A stretch of DNA of 64,000 nucleotides from CAYXWM01 sp964468805 (GTDB lineage: Bacteria; Bacillota; Clostridia; Lachnospirales; WRBF01): NCBI GenBank assembly GCA_964468805.1, contig CAYXWM010000006.1:3374-67373 (forward strand). The letters are read 5' to 3'. This document shows, one piece after another, positions 24,148 to 32,097 of the stretch (its first letter is position 1; every line of letters starts with the position of its first letter). Below the pieces are notes generated by a model, which was given only the letters and a program-made list of their open reading frames with translations, made no database searches and was not told where the DNA came from. A program made the translations under genes and the position numbers.

Positions 24148-24801
24148 CTATTTATCATTTACCAAGCTAAAACCCAGTTCAAAAGCCTTTTTACAATCAA
24201 TTGGAAATTGTTCCGCTCTTACTTTTTCCTTTTGTGCCACATCGACAACAGATGCTGCATAGTCATTATAATTATCAAACTGGTATGCATCTTTACTCAG
24301 TAGCTGTTCAACTCTTCCGTTTAAAAGTCCCATATACATTTTGTGTTGGCGAAACATGGAATCGTAACCAACCTGCTCATATTGTTCCGGGGATACTCCC
24401 ATAGTATAGATAAATCCTGTTGAGATTGTTTTTTGGTATACTGAGCGGTTCACCATACTGTCATAGGATAAATTAGAGAAATACAGCCTTTCCATAAATG
24501 AACGCATAGCTCCCGTTATATCCCCAAAGTAGATGGGTGAGCCCAAAATTAAGACATCACTTTCCATGATTTGTTCCAGAACCTCTGTCAATTCATCTTT
24601 CATAAAACATTTGCTCAGTTGAGTCTGCCCTTTACGCTTGCAAACAAAGCAGCTGATACAGCCTTTATACTGCAAATCATAAAGATTATATAACTTTGTT
24701 TCGGCGTTTGCAGCTTGGGCACCTTTCAGAGCTTCATTTATAAGGGTGCCGGTATTATAATTTTTTCTGGGGCTTCCGTTTACAGCTATTACTTTTGCCA
24801 T
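24148..24801 (-). CDS. NADPH-dependent FMN reductase/flavodoxin-fold protein
   Basis: Flavodoxin-fold oxidoreductase of about 217 residues. N-terminal VIAVNGSPRKNYNTGTLINEA is the FMN phosphate loop; SCFVCKRKGQTQLSKCFMKDE carries the cysteine pattern common in the iron-sulfur-flavoprotein/multimeric flavodoxin group; LILGSPIYFGDITGAMRSFMERL is the second FMN loop. ATG 24801 follows AAGGAG on the minus strand; an in-frame GTG at 24807 lies too close to it. Divergent from an HxlR regulator, a frequent arrangement in which the regulator controls the reductase. Confidence 0.88.
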   Translation of the reverse strand: MAKVIAVNGSPRKNYNTGTLINEALKGAQAANAETKLYNLYDLQYKGCISCFVCKRKGQTQLSKCFMKDELTEVLEQIMESDVLILGSPIYFGDITGAMRSFMERLYFSNLSYDSMVNRSVYQKTISTGFIYTMGVSPEQYEQVGYDSMFRQHKMYMGLLNGRVEQLLSKDAYQFDNYNDYAASVVDVAQKEKVRAEQFPIDCKKAFELGFSLVNDK

Positions 24802-24922
24802 TTGCACACTCCTTTACAATTTAGAATTTTATATTTATAATTATAAGACAAAGAAACAAAATAACAAGTACGCACATTTTTGTGCCTTAAAGTAAAGGAC
24901 CGTAATGATTGGAGTTTATATT

Positions 24923-25261
24923 ATGAATGATGAAAGTTTATATAACGGAAAGTGTTCTGTACTTTATGCCCTGGATATTATCGGCGGAAAGTGGAGAATG
25001 CCTATTTTATGGTATTTATCTCAATCAGACTTTCGGTATAATGAGCTAAAGCGAAAATTAAACGGCATTACCAATATCATGTTAACACGTTCACTGAAAG
25101 AACTTGAAGAATACGGTCTTATACATAGAAACGAATACTCCCAAATACCGCCATATGTAGTATATTCCATTACGGAGCAAGGAAAAAAACTTATTCCGGC
25201 TTTGGTGGCGTTAAAAGAATGGGGAGAGGAACAATTCGAAAGAATAAACAAACACAGCTGA
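24923..25261 (+). CDS. HxlR-family transcriptional regulator
   Basis: Winged-helix HxlR regulator, about 112 residues. CSVLYALDIIGGKWRMPILWYLS is the family N-terminus with its Cys, then FRYNELKRKLNGITNIMLTRSLKELEEYGLIHRNEY (recognition helix and wing) and VVYSITEQGKKLIPAL. Start ATG 24923 suits GGAG at 24911; ATG 24905 precedes that site. Known members respond to electrophiles or aldehydes and often control an adjacent oxidoreductase, here the divergent flavodoxin-fold gene. Terminator follows at 25284. Confidence 0.92.
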   Translation: MNDESLYNGKCSVLYALDIIGGKWRMPILWYLSQSDFRYNELKRKLNGITNIMLTRSLKELEEYGLIHRNEYSQIPPYVVYSITEQGKKLIPALVALKEWGEEQFERINKHS

Positions 25262-25283
25262 ATACAAAGAGAGAAATAACCGG

Positions 25284-25312
25284 GAGTTGCTCAATAGAGC
25301 GGCTCTTTTTTT
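25284..25312 (+). terminator. intrinsic terminator after HxlR gene
   Basis: GAG-tt-GCTC-aata-GAGC-gg-CTC followed by seven T's. Confidence 0.85.
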
Positions 25313-25337
25313 CTGTAAAAAATATGCTCAGTTTATA

Positions 25338-25366
25338 TTGACATTTTTCTATATATTGCATATACT
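25338..25366 (+). promoter_or_regulatory. ars operon promoter
   Basis: TTGACA 25338-25343, 17-nt spacer, TATACT 25361-25366. Confidence 0.82.
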
Positions 25367-25375
25367 ACATATAGA
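25348..25375 (+). promoter_or_regulatory. candidate ArsR operator
   Basis: Dyad TCTATAT (25348-25354) / ATATAGA (25369-25375) overlapping the -10 region; a further TAGA/TCTA pair lies just downstream. Position fits an ArsR-type repressor site. Confidence 0.5.
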
Positions 25376-25399
25376 TAAATTTCTATGTGAGGTGATTGT

Positions 25400-25759
25400 T
25401 TGAGCGACCATAAGGATAACGCAAGAGTATTTAAAGCCTTTTGCGATGAAAACCGATTGCAAATTCTTGAGATGTTGCAAAGCGGTGAAAAATGTGCCTG
25501 TATATTGCTTGCCCGGCTTGAAATAACACAGCCCACTCTGTCCCACCATATGAAGATACTTACGGAAAGCGGTGTAGTTTCTGCAAGAAAAGTGGGCAAA
25601 TGGACTCATTATTCCATTAGTGAGCAAGGGGCAAAATTGGCGAAAGACTTACTTGCCAAACTGCTCGATACTTTAAAACCAAACTCGGAGGTGATTTGCA
25701 ATGCAAATGATTTGGGACTTTTTCAGCATACAAATACTTTCAATGAAGTGGCTCCATGA
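25400..25759 (+). CDS. arsR: ArsR-family arsenic/metalloid-responsive repressor
   Basis: Winged-helix ArsR/SmtB repressor, 119 residues. FKAFCDENRLQILEMLQSGEKCACILLARLEITQPTLSHHMKILTESGVV contains the DNA-reading helix (TQPTLSHHMK) and the Cys-x-Cys (CAC) thiol site at the position of the ArsR ELCVCDL motif. Winged part RKVGKWTHYSI. TTG start 25400 with GAGGTG upstream. First gene of the arsenic operon, so it binds its own promoter and is released by arsenite. The stop lies 59 bp inside the next gene. Confidence 0.92.
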   Translation: MSDHKDNARVFKAFCDENRLQILEMLQSGEKCACILLARLEITQPTLSHHMKILTESGVVSARKVGKWTHYSISEQGAKLAKDLLAKLLDTLKPNSEVICNANDLGLFQHTNTFNEVAP

Positions 25760-26705
25760 TTTGGTTGGTATTTTGCTTACTTCTGTTGGTATAGGCATAA
25801 ACGAAAAAATAGGTGCAAGCCTACAGTTTTTTCTATATGACACAATTAAGATTATTTGGCTGCTGTCTGTACTTATTTTTATTATCTCATACATACAAAG
25901 CTTCTTTCCTCCGGAACGGACAAAGCAAATTTTGGGACGATACAAGGGTGTCATTGCTAACTTAATGGGAGCGCTGTTGGGAACAGTAACACCTTTTTGC
26001 TCCTGTTCGTCTATTCCGCTGTTTATCGGCTTTACCAATGCAGGACTGCCGGTGGGTGTTACCTTTAGCTTTCTTATATCCTCGCCGCTTGTGGATTTGG
26101 GTGCCTTTATTTTGCTGATGAGCGTTTTCGGAGGTAAAATCGCTATCGCTTATGTGGTAGTGGGTATTATTCTTGCAGTTATAGGCGGTACTATTATCGA
26201 CAAACTTGGGCTGGAGAAATATGTAGAGCAATATATTAAACAAGCCGGAAGCGTTAATATTGAAGCCCCGGACTTAACTCGCAAAGACCGCCTATTATAT
26301 GCCAAAGATCAGATGTGGAATACCTTAAAAAAGGTATTTTGGTATGTAATTGTTGGTGTTGGAATCGGAGCTCTTATTCACAACTGGATACCGCCCGAAA
26401 TAATTCAAAGTATTCTTGGTGAAAACAATCCCGTATCCGTCCTTCTGGCCACTGTTGTTGGTATACCCATGTATGCCGATATTTTTGGTACAATTCCCAT
26501 AGCCGAGGCCTTGTTCGCAAAGGGAGTAGGCGTGGGAACTATCCTCAGTTTTATGATGGCGGTTACTGCCCTGTCCTTACCATCAATAATATTACTCAGA
26601 AAAGCTGTAAAACCAAAACTTCTGGGGATTTTTGTAGGCATTGTGGCGGTGGGTATTATTATAATCGGATATGGGTTTAATATATTTTCATACTTAATTA
26701 TTTAG
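25701..26705 (+). CDS. arsP: ArsP/YraQ-type permease
   Basis: Membrane permease of the YraQ/ArsP family (formerly DUF318), 334 residues and about eight to ten helices. Family motif TPFCSCSSIPLFIGFTNAGLPVGVTFSFLISSPLVD with the Cys pair, repeated in the second half as GIPMYADIFGTIPIAEAL. Characterised ArsP exports trivalent organoarsenicals. Start ATG 25701 is fixed by GGAGGTG seven bases before it, giving a 59-bp overlap with arsR. The adjoining small thioredoxin and acr3 support an arsenic role. Confidence 0.87.
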   Translation: MQMIWDFFSIQILSMKWLHDLVGILLTSVGIGINEKIGASLQFFLYDTIKIIWLLSVLIFIISYIQSFFPPERTKQILGRYKGVIANLMGALLGTVTPFCSCSSIPLFIGFTNAGLPVGVTFSFLISSPLVDLGAFILLMSVFGGKIAIAYVVVGIILAVIGGTIIDKLGLEKYVEQYIKQAGSVNIEAPDLTRKDRLLYAKDQMWNTLKKVFWYVIVGVGIGALIHNWIPPEIIQSILGENNPVSVLLATVVGIPMYADIFGTIPIAEALFAKGVGVGTILSFMMAVTALSLPSIILLRKAVKPKLLGIFVGIVAVGIIIIGYGFNIFSYLII

Positions 26706-26750
26706 GCTTTAAGCTTTCAAAGCAAAATTATAATTTAAGGAGAGATAACT

Positions 26751-27113
26751 ATGGCATTATTCGGAAAGAAAAAGGAAACAAAGAGCTGTTGCTCGGGAGC
26801 GGCAGACCGAGAAATCAAAACTACCTGTGCTTGCGGAGGAAGTTGCGGAATCAGTGATGTCAAAAATGCTCGCTTTATTGTTCTGGGAGCTTGCTGCAAA
26901 AAGAGTGCAGACACCTTTGAAAACACCAAAAAGGCTGTGGCCGAAATGGGCTTTACCGATGAGGTATTGAACATAGGTGATGATTTGGAGATTGCAAAAT
27001 ACGGCGTAATGCAAACACCGGCTCTGGTAATAGACAGTAAGGTTGTTTCTGCAGGCAAGCTTTTAAAAGTGGAAGACGTAAAGAAACTGCTGGAAAATGT
27101 GGAAAAGAAGTAA
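26751..27113 (+). CDS. small thioredoxin-fold protein with cysteine-rich N-terminus
   Basis: 120 residues. Residues 43-120 match the small redox-active-disulfide (thioredoxin_3) fold: FIVLGACCKKSADTFENTKKAVAEMG, then VMQTPALVIDSKVVSAGKLL with the cis-Pro (TPALV). The usual CxxC is replaced by CC (GACCKKS). The N-terminus adds CC and CACGGSCG clusters (FGKKKETKSCCSG, TTCACGGSCG), possibly metalloid-binding. Such proteins are commonly encoded beside ArsP/YraQ permeases and may supply thiols or hand over arsenic. Confidence 0.82.
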   Translation: MALFGKKKETKSCCSGAADREIKTTCACGGSCGISDVKNARFIVLGACCKKSADTFENTKKAVAEMGFTDEVLNIGDDLEIAKYGVMQTPALVIDSKVVSAGKLLKVEDVKKLLENVEKK

Positions 27114-27156
27114 TTATCAACACTGAAACAGCTGAATATTTTAATGAGGTGTAAAT

Positions 27157-28209
27157 ATGAGCGATAAAAAATCTTCCGGAATAGGTTTTTTTGAACGCTA
27201 CCTTACCCTATGGGTAATTATCTGTATGGTTGTGGGTGTGCTTATCGGGAAATTTATCCCGGGAATACCTTCTTTTTTAGGTCAGTTTGAATATGCCAAT
27301 GTGTCTATACCCATTGCTGTTTTGATTTGGCTGATGATTTACCCTATGATGATGAAGGTGGATTTTAAAAGTATTAAAAACGTCGGGAAAAACCCCAAAG
27401 GTTTATATGTAACCTGGGTAACAAACTGGCTGATAAAGCCGTTTACTATGTTTGGTATTGCCTACTTATTCTTCTATGTTATCTTCGGAAGTTTGATTCC
27501 TTCCGACCTTGCAAAAGATTACTTGGCAGGTGCCGTTTTACTTGGAGCGGCTCCCTGTACGGCGATGGTTTTCGTTTGGTCGCATTTAACTAAAGGAAGC
27601 CCTGCATATACCGTTGTACAAGTGGCGACCAATGACTTGATTATACTTGTGGCTTTTACACCCATAGTAGCATTTTTGCTTGGTGTAAGCGGCGTTGCCA
27701 TTCCTTGGGATACGCTTATTTTATCGGTAGTGTTGTTTGTGGTTATTCCTCTGGCAGGAGGTATTTTAACTCGTAATATCATCAGTAAAAGTAAGGGCTT
27801 GGAGTATTTTGAAAAGAAATTTATTCCTAAGTTTAACAATGTAACCGTGGGTGGTCTGCTATTAACCCTAGTCATTATATTTTCGTTTCAAGGTACGGTT
27901 ATTTTGGAAAATCCCTTGCATATAGTGCTGATTGCGGTGCCGCTTATTTTACAAACTTTTCTTATATTCTTTATTGCCTATACTGCAAGTAAGCTGTTAA
28001 AGCTTCCTCATAACATTGCCGCTCCGGCGGGAATGATTGGTGCATCTAACTTTTTCGAGCTTGCTGTAGCTGTGGCTATTGCCTTATTCGGAACACAAAG
28101 CCCGGTGGCTCTTGCTACTATAGTTGGCGTGCTTGTAGAAGTACCTGTAATGCTCATGCTTGTAAAAATAGCCAACAATACGAAAGGATGGTTTACTGCA
28201 AGTGAATAA
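27157..28209 (+). CDS. acr3: ACR3-family arsenite efflux transporter
   Basis: Arsenite/H+ antiporter of the ACR3 group (BART superfamily), 350 residues, ten helices expected. FFERYLTLWVIICMVVGVLIG is the family N-terminus; GAAPCTAMVFVWSHLTKG carries the conserved Cys needed for arsenite transport, and GASNFFELAVAVAIALFG is the second broken-helix motif. Preceded by GAGGTG. The arsC start overlaps the 3' end by 8 bases. Confidence 0.95.
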   Translation: MSDKKSSGIGFFERYLTLWVIICMVVGVLIGKFIPGIPSFLGQFEYANVSIPIAVLIWLMIYPMMMKVDFKSIKNVGKNPKGLYVTWVTNWLIKPFTMFGIAYLFFYVIFGSLIPSDLAKDYLAGAVLLGAAPCTAMVFVWSHLTKGSPAYTVVQVATNDLIILVAFTPIVAFLLGVSGVAIPWDTLILSVVLFVVIPLAGGILTRNIISKSKGLEYFEKKFIPKFNNVTVGGLLLTLVIIFSFQGTVILENPLHIVLIAVPLILQTFLIFFIAYTASKLLKLPHNIAAPAGMIGASNFFELAVAVAIALFGTQSPVALATIVGVLVEVPVMLMLVKIANNTKGWFTASE

Positions 28210-28609
28210 ACCAAAAGTAGCTTTTATCTGCGTTCATAACTCCTGTCGAAGCCAAATAGCCGAAGCTTTGGGAAAACATCTTGCAAGTGATGTTTTTGAA
28301 AGTTATTCTGCGGGAACCGAGACTAAGCCCCAAATTAACCAAGATGCTGTCCGTCTAATGAAACAGCTTTACGGAATTGATATGGAGCAAACACAGAAAT
28401 CAAAACTCCTAGAAGAAATCCCTACTGTTGACATAGTTATCACCATGGGCTGCAATGTAAACTGCCCAAACTTACCCTGCAAGGAACGATATGACTGGGG
28501 ACTTGATGACCCGACAGGGAAATCCGATGAGGAATTTATACGTACAATTGAAACAATAGCACAAAAAATTCGGTTGCTTACCGATAAAATAAAATCAGTA
28601 ACTATTTAG
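28202..28609 (+). CDS. arsC: arsenate reductase, thioredoxin-coupled LMW-PTP type
   Basis: Reduces arsenate to arsenite for Acr3 export. 135 residues. P-loop CVHNSCRSQ with nucleophilic Cys, then ITMGCNVNCPNLPCKERYDWGLDDP containing the two further redox cysteines of the S. aureus/B. subtilis ArsC triad. GTG start 28202 inside the end of acr3, so translationally coupled. Ends the operon at a strong terminator. Confidence 0.94.
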   Translation: MNKPKVAFICVHNSCRSQIAEALGKHLASDVFESYSAGTETKPQINQDAVRLMKQLYGIDMEQTQKSKLLEEIPTVDIVITMGCNVNCPNLPCKERYDWGLDDPTGKSDEEFIRTIETIAQKIRLLTDKIKSVTI

Positions 28610-28637
28610 TCAATATTATTATTTAAGGAAATTACAT

Positions 28638-28674
28638 AAAAGAGGATATCCAATTCAACGGGTATCCTCTTTTA
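28638..28674 (+). terminator. ars operon terminator
   Basis: AAAAGAGGATA / TATCCTCTTT stem with short inner pairing; the T-rich 3' arm serves as the U-tract. Its near symmetry could also stop opposite transcription. Confidence 0.75.
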
Positions 28675-28716
28675 GCGTTTTACCGGGATGTAAACGAGAT
28701 TCTTATTTTTTTGGGC

Positions 28717-28745
28717 TTGACAAAATAGGTCTATTGCGTTAGACT
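28717..28745 (+). promoter_or_regulatory. promoter of BlaI/BlaR1-like operon
   Basis: TTGACA 28717-28722, 17-nt spacer, TAGACT 28740-28745 (weak -10). Operator dyads overlap and follow it. Confidence 0.6.
28729..28744 (+). promoter_or_regulatory. candidate BlaI-type operator 1
   Basis: GTCTA-TTGCGT-TAGAC dyad spanning spacer and -10. Similar in sequence to 28755-28772. Confidence 0.5.
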
Positions 28746-28754
28746 TAATTATAT

Positions 28755-28772
28755 GGTCTGTTACGATAGACC
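28755..28772 (+). promoter_or_regulatory. candidate BlaI-type operator 2
   Basis: GGTCT-GTTACGAT-AGACC dyad. The two sites share the pattern GTCTR-TTRCGW-TAGAC, as expected for a dimeric repressor with two sites. Confidence 0.5.
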
Positions 28773-28795
28773 CTTAGTATGAAAGGGTGAAAAAT

Positions 28796-29155
28796 TTGGA
28801 CAGTTTTAAATTATTTGATGCGGAATATCGCTTTATGTGCTTGGTTTGGGGTAACGAACCCGTAAATTCCACGGAACTTGTAAAAATGTGCGGCAAAGAG
28901 TTTTCATGGAAGAAATCAACCACTTATTCTATTATAAAAAGGCTCTCGGAGCGTGGAATATTAAAAAACGAAAATGCTACGGTGGTTGCACTGGTAAAGC
29001 GTGAACAGGTACAAAAATATGAAAGTGAGCAAATCATGGAGAAGGCTTTTAATAACTCCTTGCCTTCATTCATAACGGCGTTTTTATCCGGAAAAACCAT
29101 TTCCAAGGACGAAGCCGAAAAGATAAAGAAAATGATAGAGGAGGCAACCGAGTGA
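28796..29155 (+). CDS. BlaI/MecI-family transcriptional repressor
   Basis: Winged-helix repressor of about 119 residues. FKLFDAEYRFMCLVWGNEPVNSTELVKMC, then FSWKKSTTYSIIKRLSERGIL (recognition helix) is the BlaI N-terminal domain; the C-terminal dimerisation helices are shorter than in BlaI. TTG 28796 suits AAGGG at 28783; GTG 28787 is within that site. The downstream M56 gene overlaps by 4 bp (GTGA). Presumably cleaved or released when the sensor is activated. The inducer need not be a beta-lactam: no beta-lactamase or PBP2a is nearby. Confidence 0.88.
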   Translation: MDSFKLFDAEYRFMCLVWGNEPVNSTELVKMCGKEFSWKKSTTYSIIKRLSERGILKNENATVVALVKREQVQKYESEQIMEKAFNNSLPSFITAFLSGKTISKDEAEKIKKMIEEATE

Positions 29156-31896
29156 ATGGGATTTTCATTGAGATTCTGAACTTTAGTTTTACTGCAAGTA
29201 TCATCGCCCTTGCCGTAATGCTTGTTAGGTTTTTCTTAAAAAAAATGCCTAAGCTGTATTCTTACGGTTTATGGGCTGTTGTGTTTGTGAGGCTCATATG
29301 TCCTCTAACCTTTGAAACGCCGGTTAGCTTTAGTCCGGTGGAGCAGAAATTAATACCTCAAAGCATAGTTTTTTCCGAAACTTCTTCTATTCAAAACGAA
29401 GCTGCGGTTATTGAAAATGCGGTAAAAAACACCACCAAGCCGGAACTGTCGGTAAATATTCCGGTAAATGTAAACGTACCCGTTAATATCAGTCCTATTC
29501 AAATTATGCTTACATTCGGGGTTTATATTTGGATTTTGGGCATTTTTGTATTGCTGATTTGTTCGGCTGCCGGTTATTTCCGTTTGCGTAATAGGGTGAA
29601 AACAGCAATAAGGTTAGAAAACAATGTATTTGAAACGGACCGCATACAAACACCATTTGTTTTGGGGTTTATACGTCCGAAAATATATCTTCCCATAGGG
29701 CTTACAGGTAGCGAATTTGAATATATCCTAAAACACGAACAAACCCATATAAAGCGGATGGATTATATAATTAAGCCCTTTGCATTTATAATTACAGTTA
29801 TTCATTGGTTTAATCCTATAGTATGGTTCTCTTTTATACTTATGTCCGGGGATATGGAGCTTTCTGCCGATGAAAGCGTTATGAAACAGTGCCATAAGGA
29901 TATCAGAGGAGCTTATGCAAATTCCTTGCTTTCCATGTCCGTCAAAGGAAGCGGCTTTTTTAGCCCTCTTGCCTTTGGTGAAACAGGGGTCAAGGAAAGG
30001 ATTAAGAATATTTTGAAATACAAAAAGCCTGCTCTATGGATAAGTATGGGAGCGTTTATTATAGTTTGTGCTATGAGTTTTATATTTTTAACAAGCTCTG
30101 CGTCGGGCAATAAAATTGAAGATGAGGTTATGGCATGGGCAAGGAGCTTATCTGTTTCGGATGTTGAGTCCATTGAAACGGTTATTAAACACTCAGACGA
30201 AAATCCAAGATACAAAAATTTATCTAGAGATGAGTTTGACAAAATCGTAAGCCTTATAAACAACAGCAAAGGTACGTTTATAAGCCAACCTCTTAAATTT
30301 GCGGAAAGTACTGCTTTTTATATTACAACCAAAGATGGCGTTATTCACAGCTTTTCCAATATGTCAAACACATATCTTGCCATAGATGAAAAATGCTATA
30401 GTCTGCCCGATTCTTGGTTTGTTGAAAACTTTAAAGGCTACGATGAACCTACTGAACCTTTGCCGGACGGTTTTTGGAAACGTATAAACGGACAAAGCCA
30501 TGTAATAAAAAACTTGGCAAAGGAGCTTTTTAGAAATAAAACTCCGTATTTAGGCGACGCTTCGAAAGTAGGAGGTATTTTAAATAATTTGCCTTCAACC
30601 AAACTGATTCCCACACTTTACGGAAGCGGAATGGAGTTGTTTACCAAAGAACCGCCTTACGGTTTGGCTTTCAATTTAAACTCACAGGACAAGGAACTTG
30701 CAAAGAGTTTAAACGAAAAAAGCGCCAAGTCTGTTTTTATAAAGAATGCCGCTGTGTTATTCAGCCTTGTTGATAATTTGGAATATGTTCGTTTTATAAT
30801 AACGTTCAATGGGAAACCCGGTTTGGAAATTGCCTTGCAGAGAGCTGAAATAGAAGCTGTTATGCCGGAAGATGTGAGAATATATGCAAAAGATGAAGAT
30901 AGTTTTGTTGAATTTATGCTGACTCTTATGAATACAGATTACTCGGAAATGAATTATGAAAATGCAGATAATTTCATTAGCAGCAGCATATCAACCTTCA
31001 TCGAAAAAAATCTGAATATAATCACGTCAAGCCCGAGAGAAGTGTCAAATACCTATGCTTATATTAATATCCATAAAAAAGAGTATGACGAGCTGGTGAA
31101 GCTGGATAATGACATGCTTATTTACAGCTTTATCCAATTCGAACAGGGCGGTCAGGTGGGTTTAAAGGGTAATATAATGGCAATTGCCTGCCAAGAAATT
31201 TTAAGCCGTGATAAATACAGCGGCGATTTAGACCTTTACTATGACACCGGTCAAGGTTGGTATGATTCTTTTAAAGAATACATTCTACAAAAAGAAAAAA
31301 CGGATAAAGATAACGAAGACTTTAAAAAATCCAAAGCACTACAGACTCTTACTTGGACTTTAGACAGTCTCAGAGCAAAACCTATGCCGGACTTTGAATA
31401 TTCGGGTGAGGATAAGCTTTTAAAGCAAGTATACGATATAGAATTGCAGGAATACCAAGGATTTAAGTACAAAGGAAACAGCTTTTTAATTATTGCACCT
31501 TATATTATGGGTTCATATAAAGAAGGAGACAAAATAAAGGTATTTACTGTTACAAACGCAGAGTTATATGTACTTTACGACAACGAAATCCAACAATATA
31601 GCGGTGCAGTTATACCCACAGCAATAACATTCAAGGAAAACGCTGACGGAACTTATGAAATTGAAAAGTATGAAAAGGCAAGGGACGGCGGAGACTACGG
31701 TATATCAATTCACGAATTTTGCAAGATGCCCGTATCGGGCAACGAAATTCCCGGTCTTGCGGACAAAATGATTAAATACGACCAAAACGCTGTAAAATTG
31801 CTTTTGCGGGAAAATATGATAAGTCACTTAAAAAGCAATAATTTAACCGGCATTAAATTCAGACATCCGGACGGTACTTTTGAGCAATTGACGTAG
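29152..31896 (+). CDS. BlaR1/MecR1-like M56 metallopeptidase with large C-terminal region
   Basis: 914 residues. The N-terminal ~300 residues are the M56 membrane peptidase: helices near residues 5-30, 35-55, 115-140 and 210-235, catalytic zinc motif HEQTH (LKHEQTHIKRMDY) and downstream Glu in MELSADESV. A further helix follows at about 300-320 (ALWISMGAFIIVCAMSFIFL). The extracytoplasmic remainder (~590 residues) lacks the penicillin-binding SxxK/SxN/KTG sensor pattern of BlaR1, as far as I can see, so it should sense something else. GTG start overlaps the repressor stop. A terminator follows at 31914. Confidence 0.82.
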   Translation: MNGIFIEILNFSFTASIIALAVMLVRFFLKKMPKLYSYGLWAVVFVRLICPLTFETPVSFSPVEQKLIPQSIVFSETSSIQNEAAVIENAVKNTTKPELSVNIPVNVNVPVNISPIQIMLTFGVYIWILGIFVLLICSAAGYFRLRNRVKTAIRLENNVFETDRIQTPFVLGFIRPKIYLPIGLTGSEFEYILKHEQTHIKRMDYIIKPFAFIITVIHWFNPIVWFSFILMSGDMELSADESVMKQCHKDIRGAYANSLLSMSVKGSGFFSPLAFGETGVKERIKNILKYKKPALWISMGAFIIVCAMSFIFLTSSASGNKIEDEVMAWARSLSVSDVESIETVIKHSDENPRYKNLSRDEFDKIVSLINNSKGTFISQPLKFAESTAFYITTKDGVIHSFSNMSNTYLAIDEKCYSLPDSWFVENFKGYDEPTEPLPDGFWKRINGQSHVIKNLAKELFRNKTPYLGDASKVGGILNNLPSTKLIPTLYGSGMELFTKEPPYGLAFNLNSQDKELAKSLNEKSAKSVFIKNAAVLFSLVDNLEYVRFIITFNGKPGLEIALQRAEIEAVMPEDVRIYAKDEDSFVEFMLTLMNTDYSEMNYENADNFISSSISTFIEKNLNIITSSPREVSNTYAYINIHKKEYDELVKLDNDMLIYSFIQFEQGGQVGLKGNIMAIACQEILSRDKYSGDLDLYYDTGQGWYDSFKEYILQKEKTDKDNEDFKKSKALQTLTWTLDSLRAKPMPDFEYSGEDKLLKQVYDIELQEYQGFKYKGNSFLIIAPYIMGSYKEGDKIKVFTVTNAELYVLYDNEIQQYSGAVIPTAITFKENADGTYEIEKYEKARDGGDYGISIHEFCKMPVSGNEIPGLADKMIKYDQNAVKLLLRENMISHLKSNNLTGIKFRHPDGTFEQLT

Positions 31897-31913
31897 TAAC
31901 TTTATATTCAACG

Positions 31914-31952
31914 AAGGCAGTATCCTATACACCTAGGATGCTGCCTTTTTCA
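31914..31952 (+). terminator. terminator of BlaR1-like operon
   Basis: AAGGCAG-t-ATCCTA-tacacc-TAGGAT-g-CTGCCTT then TTTC. Confidence 0.88.
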
Positions 31953-32097
31953 TTTTTATAGGTTCCGATTCCAAAGACGGTCTGATTTATACATATTTTA
32001 TAGATACTCCTTAGCCAAGGAAGCACATTATGTAGCACATTACAACGTGTAAAGGAATAAGATACAGGACAAGGGTAATTAAACAACAAAGGAGGAT

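Noticed and set aside
29152..31896. Beta-lactam resistance locus
   Set aside because: BlaI/BlaR1-like pair only; no beta-lactamase or transpeptidase gene adjacent and no penicillin-binding motifs seen in the sensor's external part.
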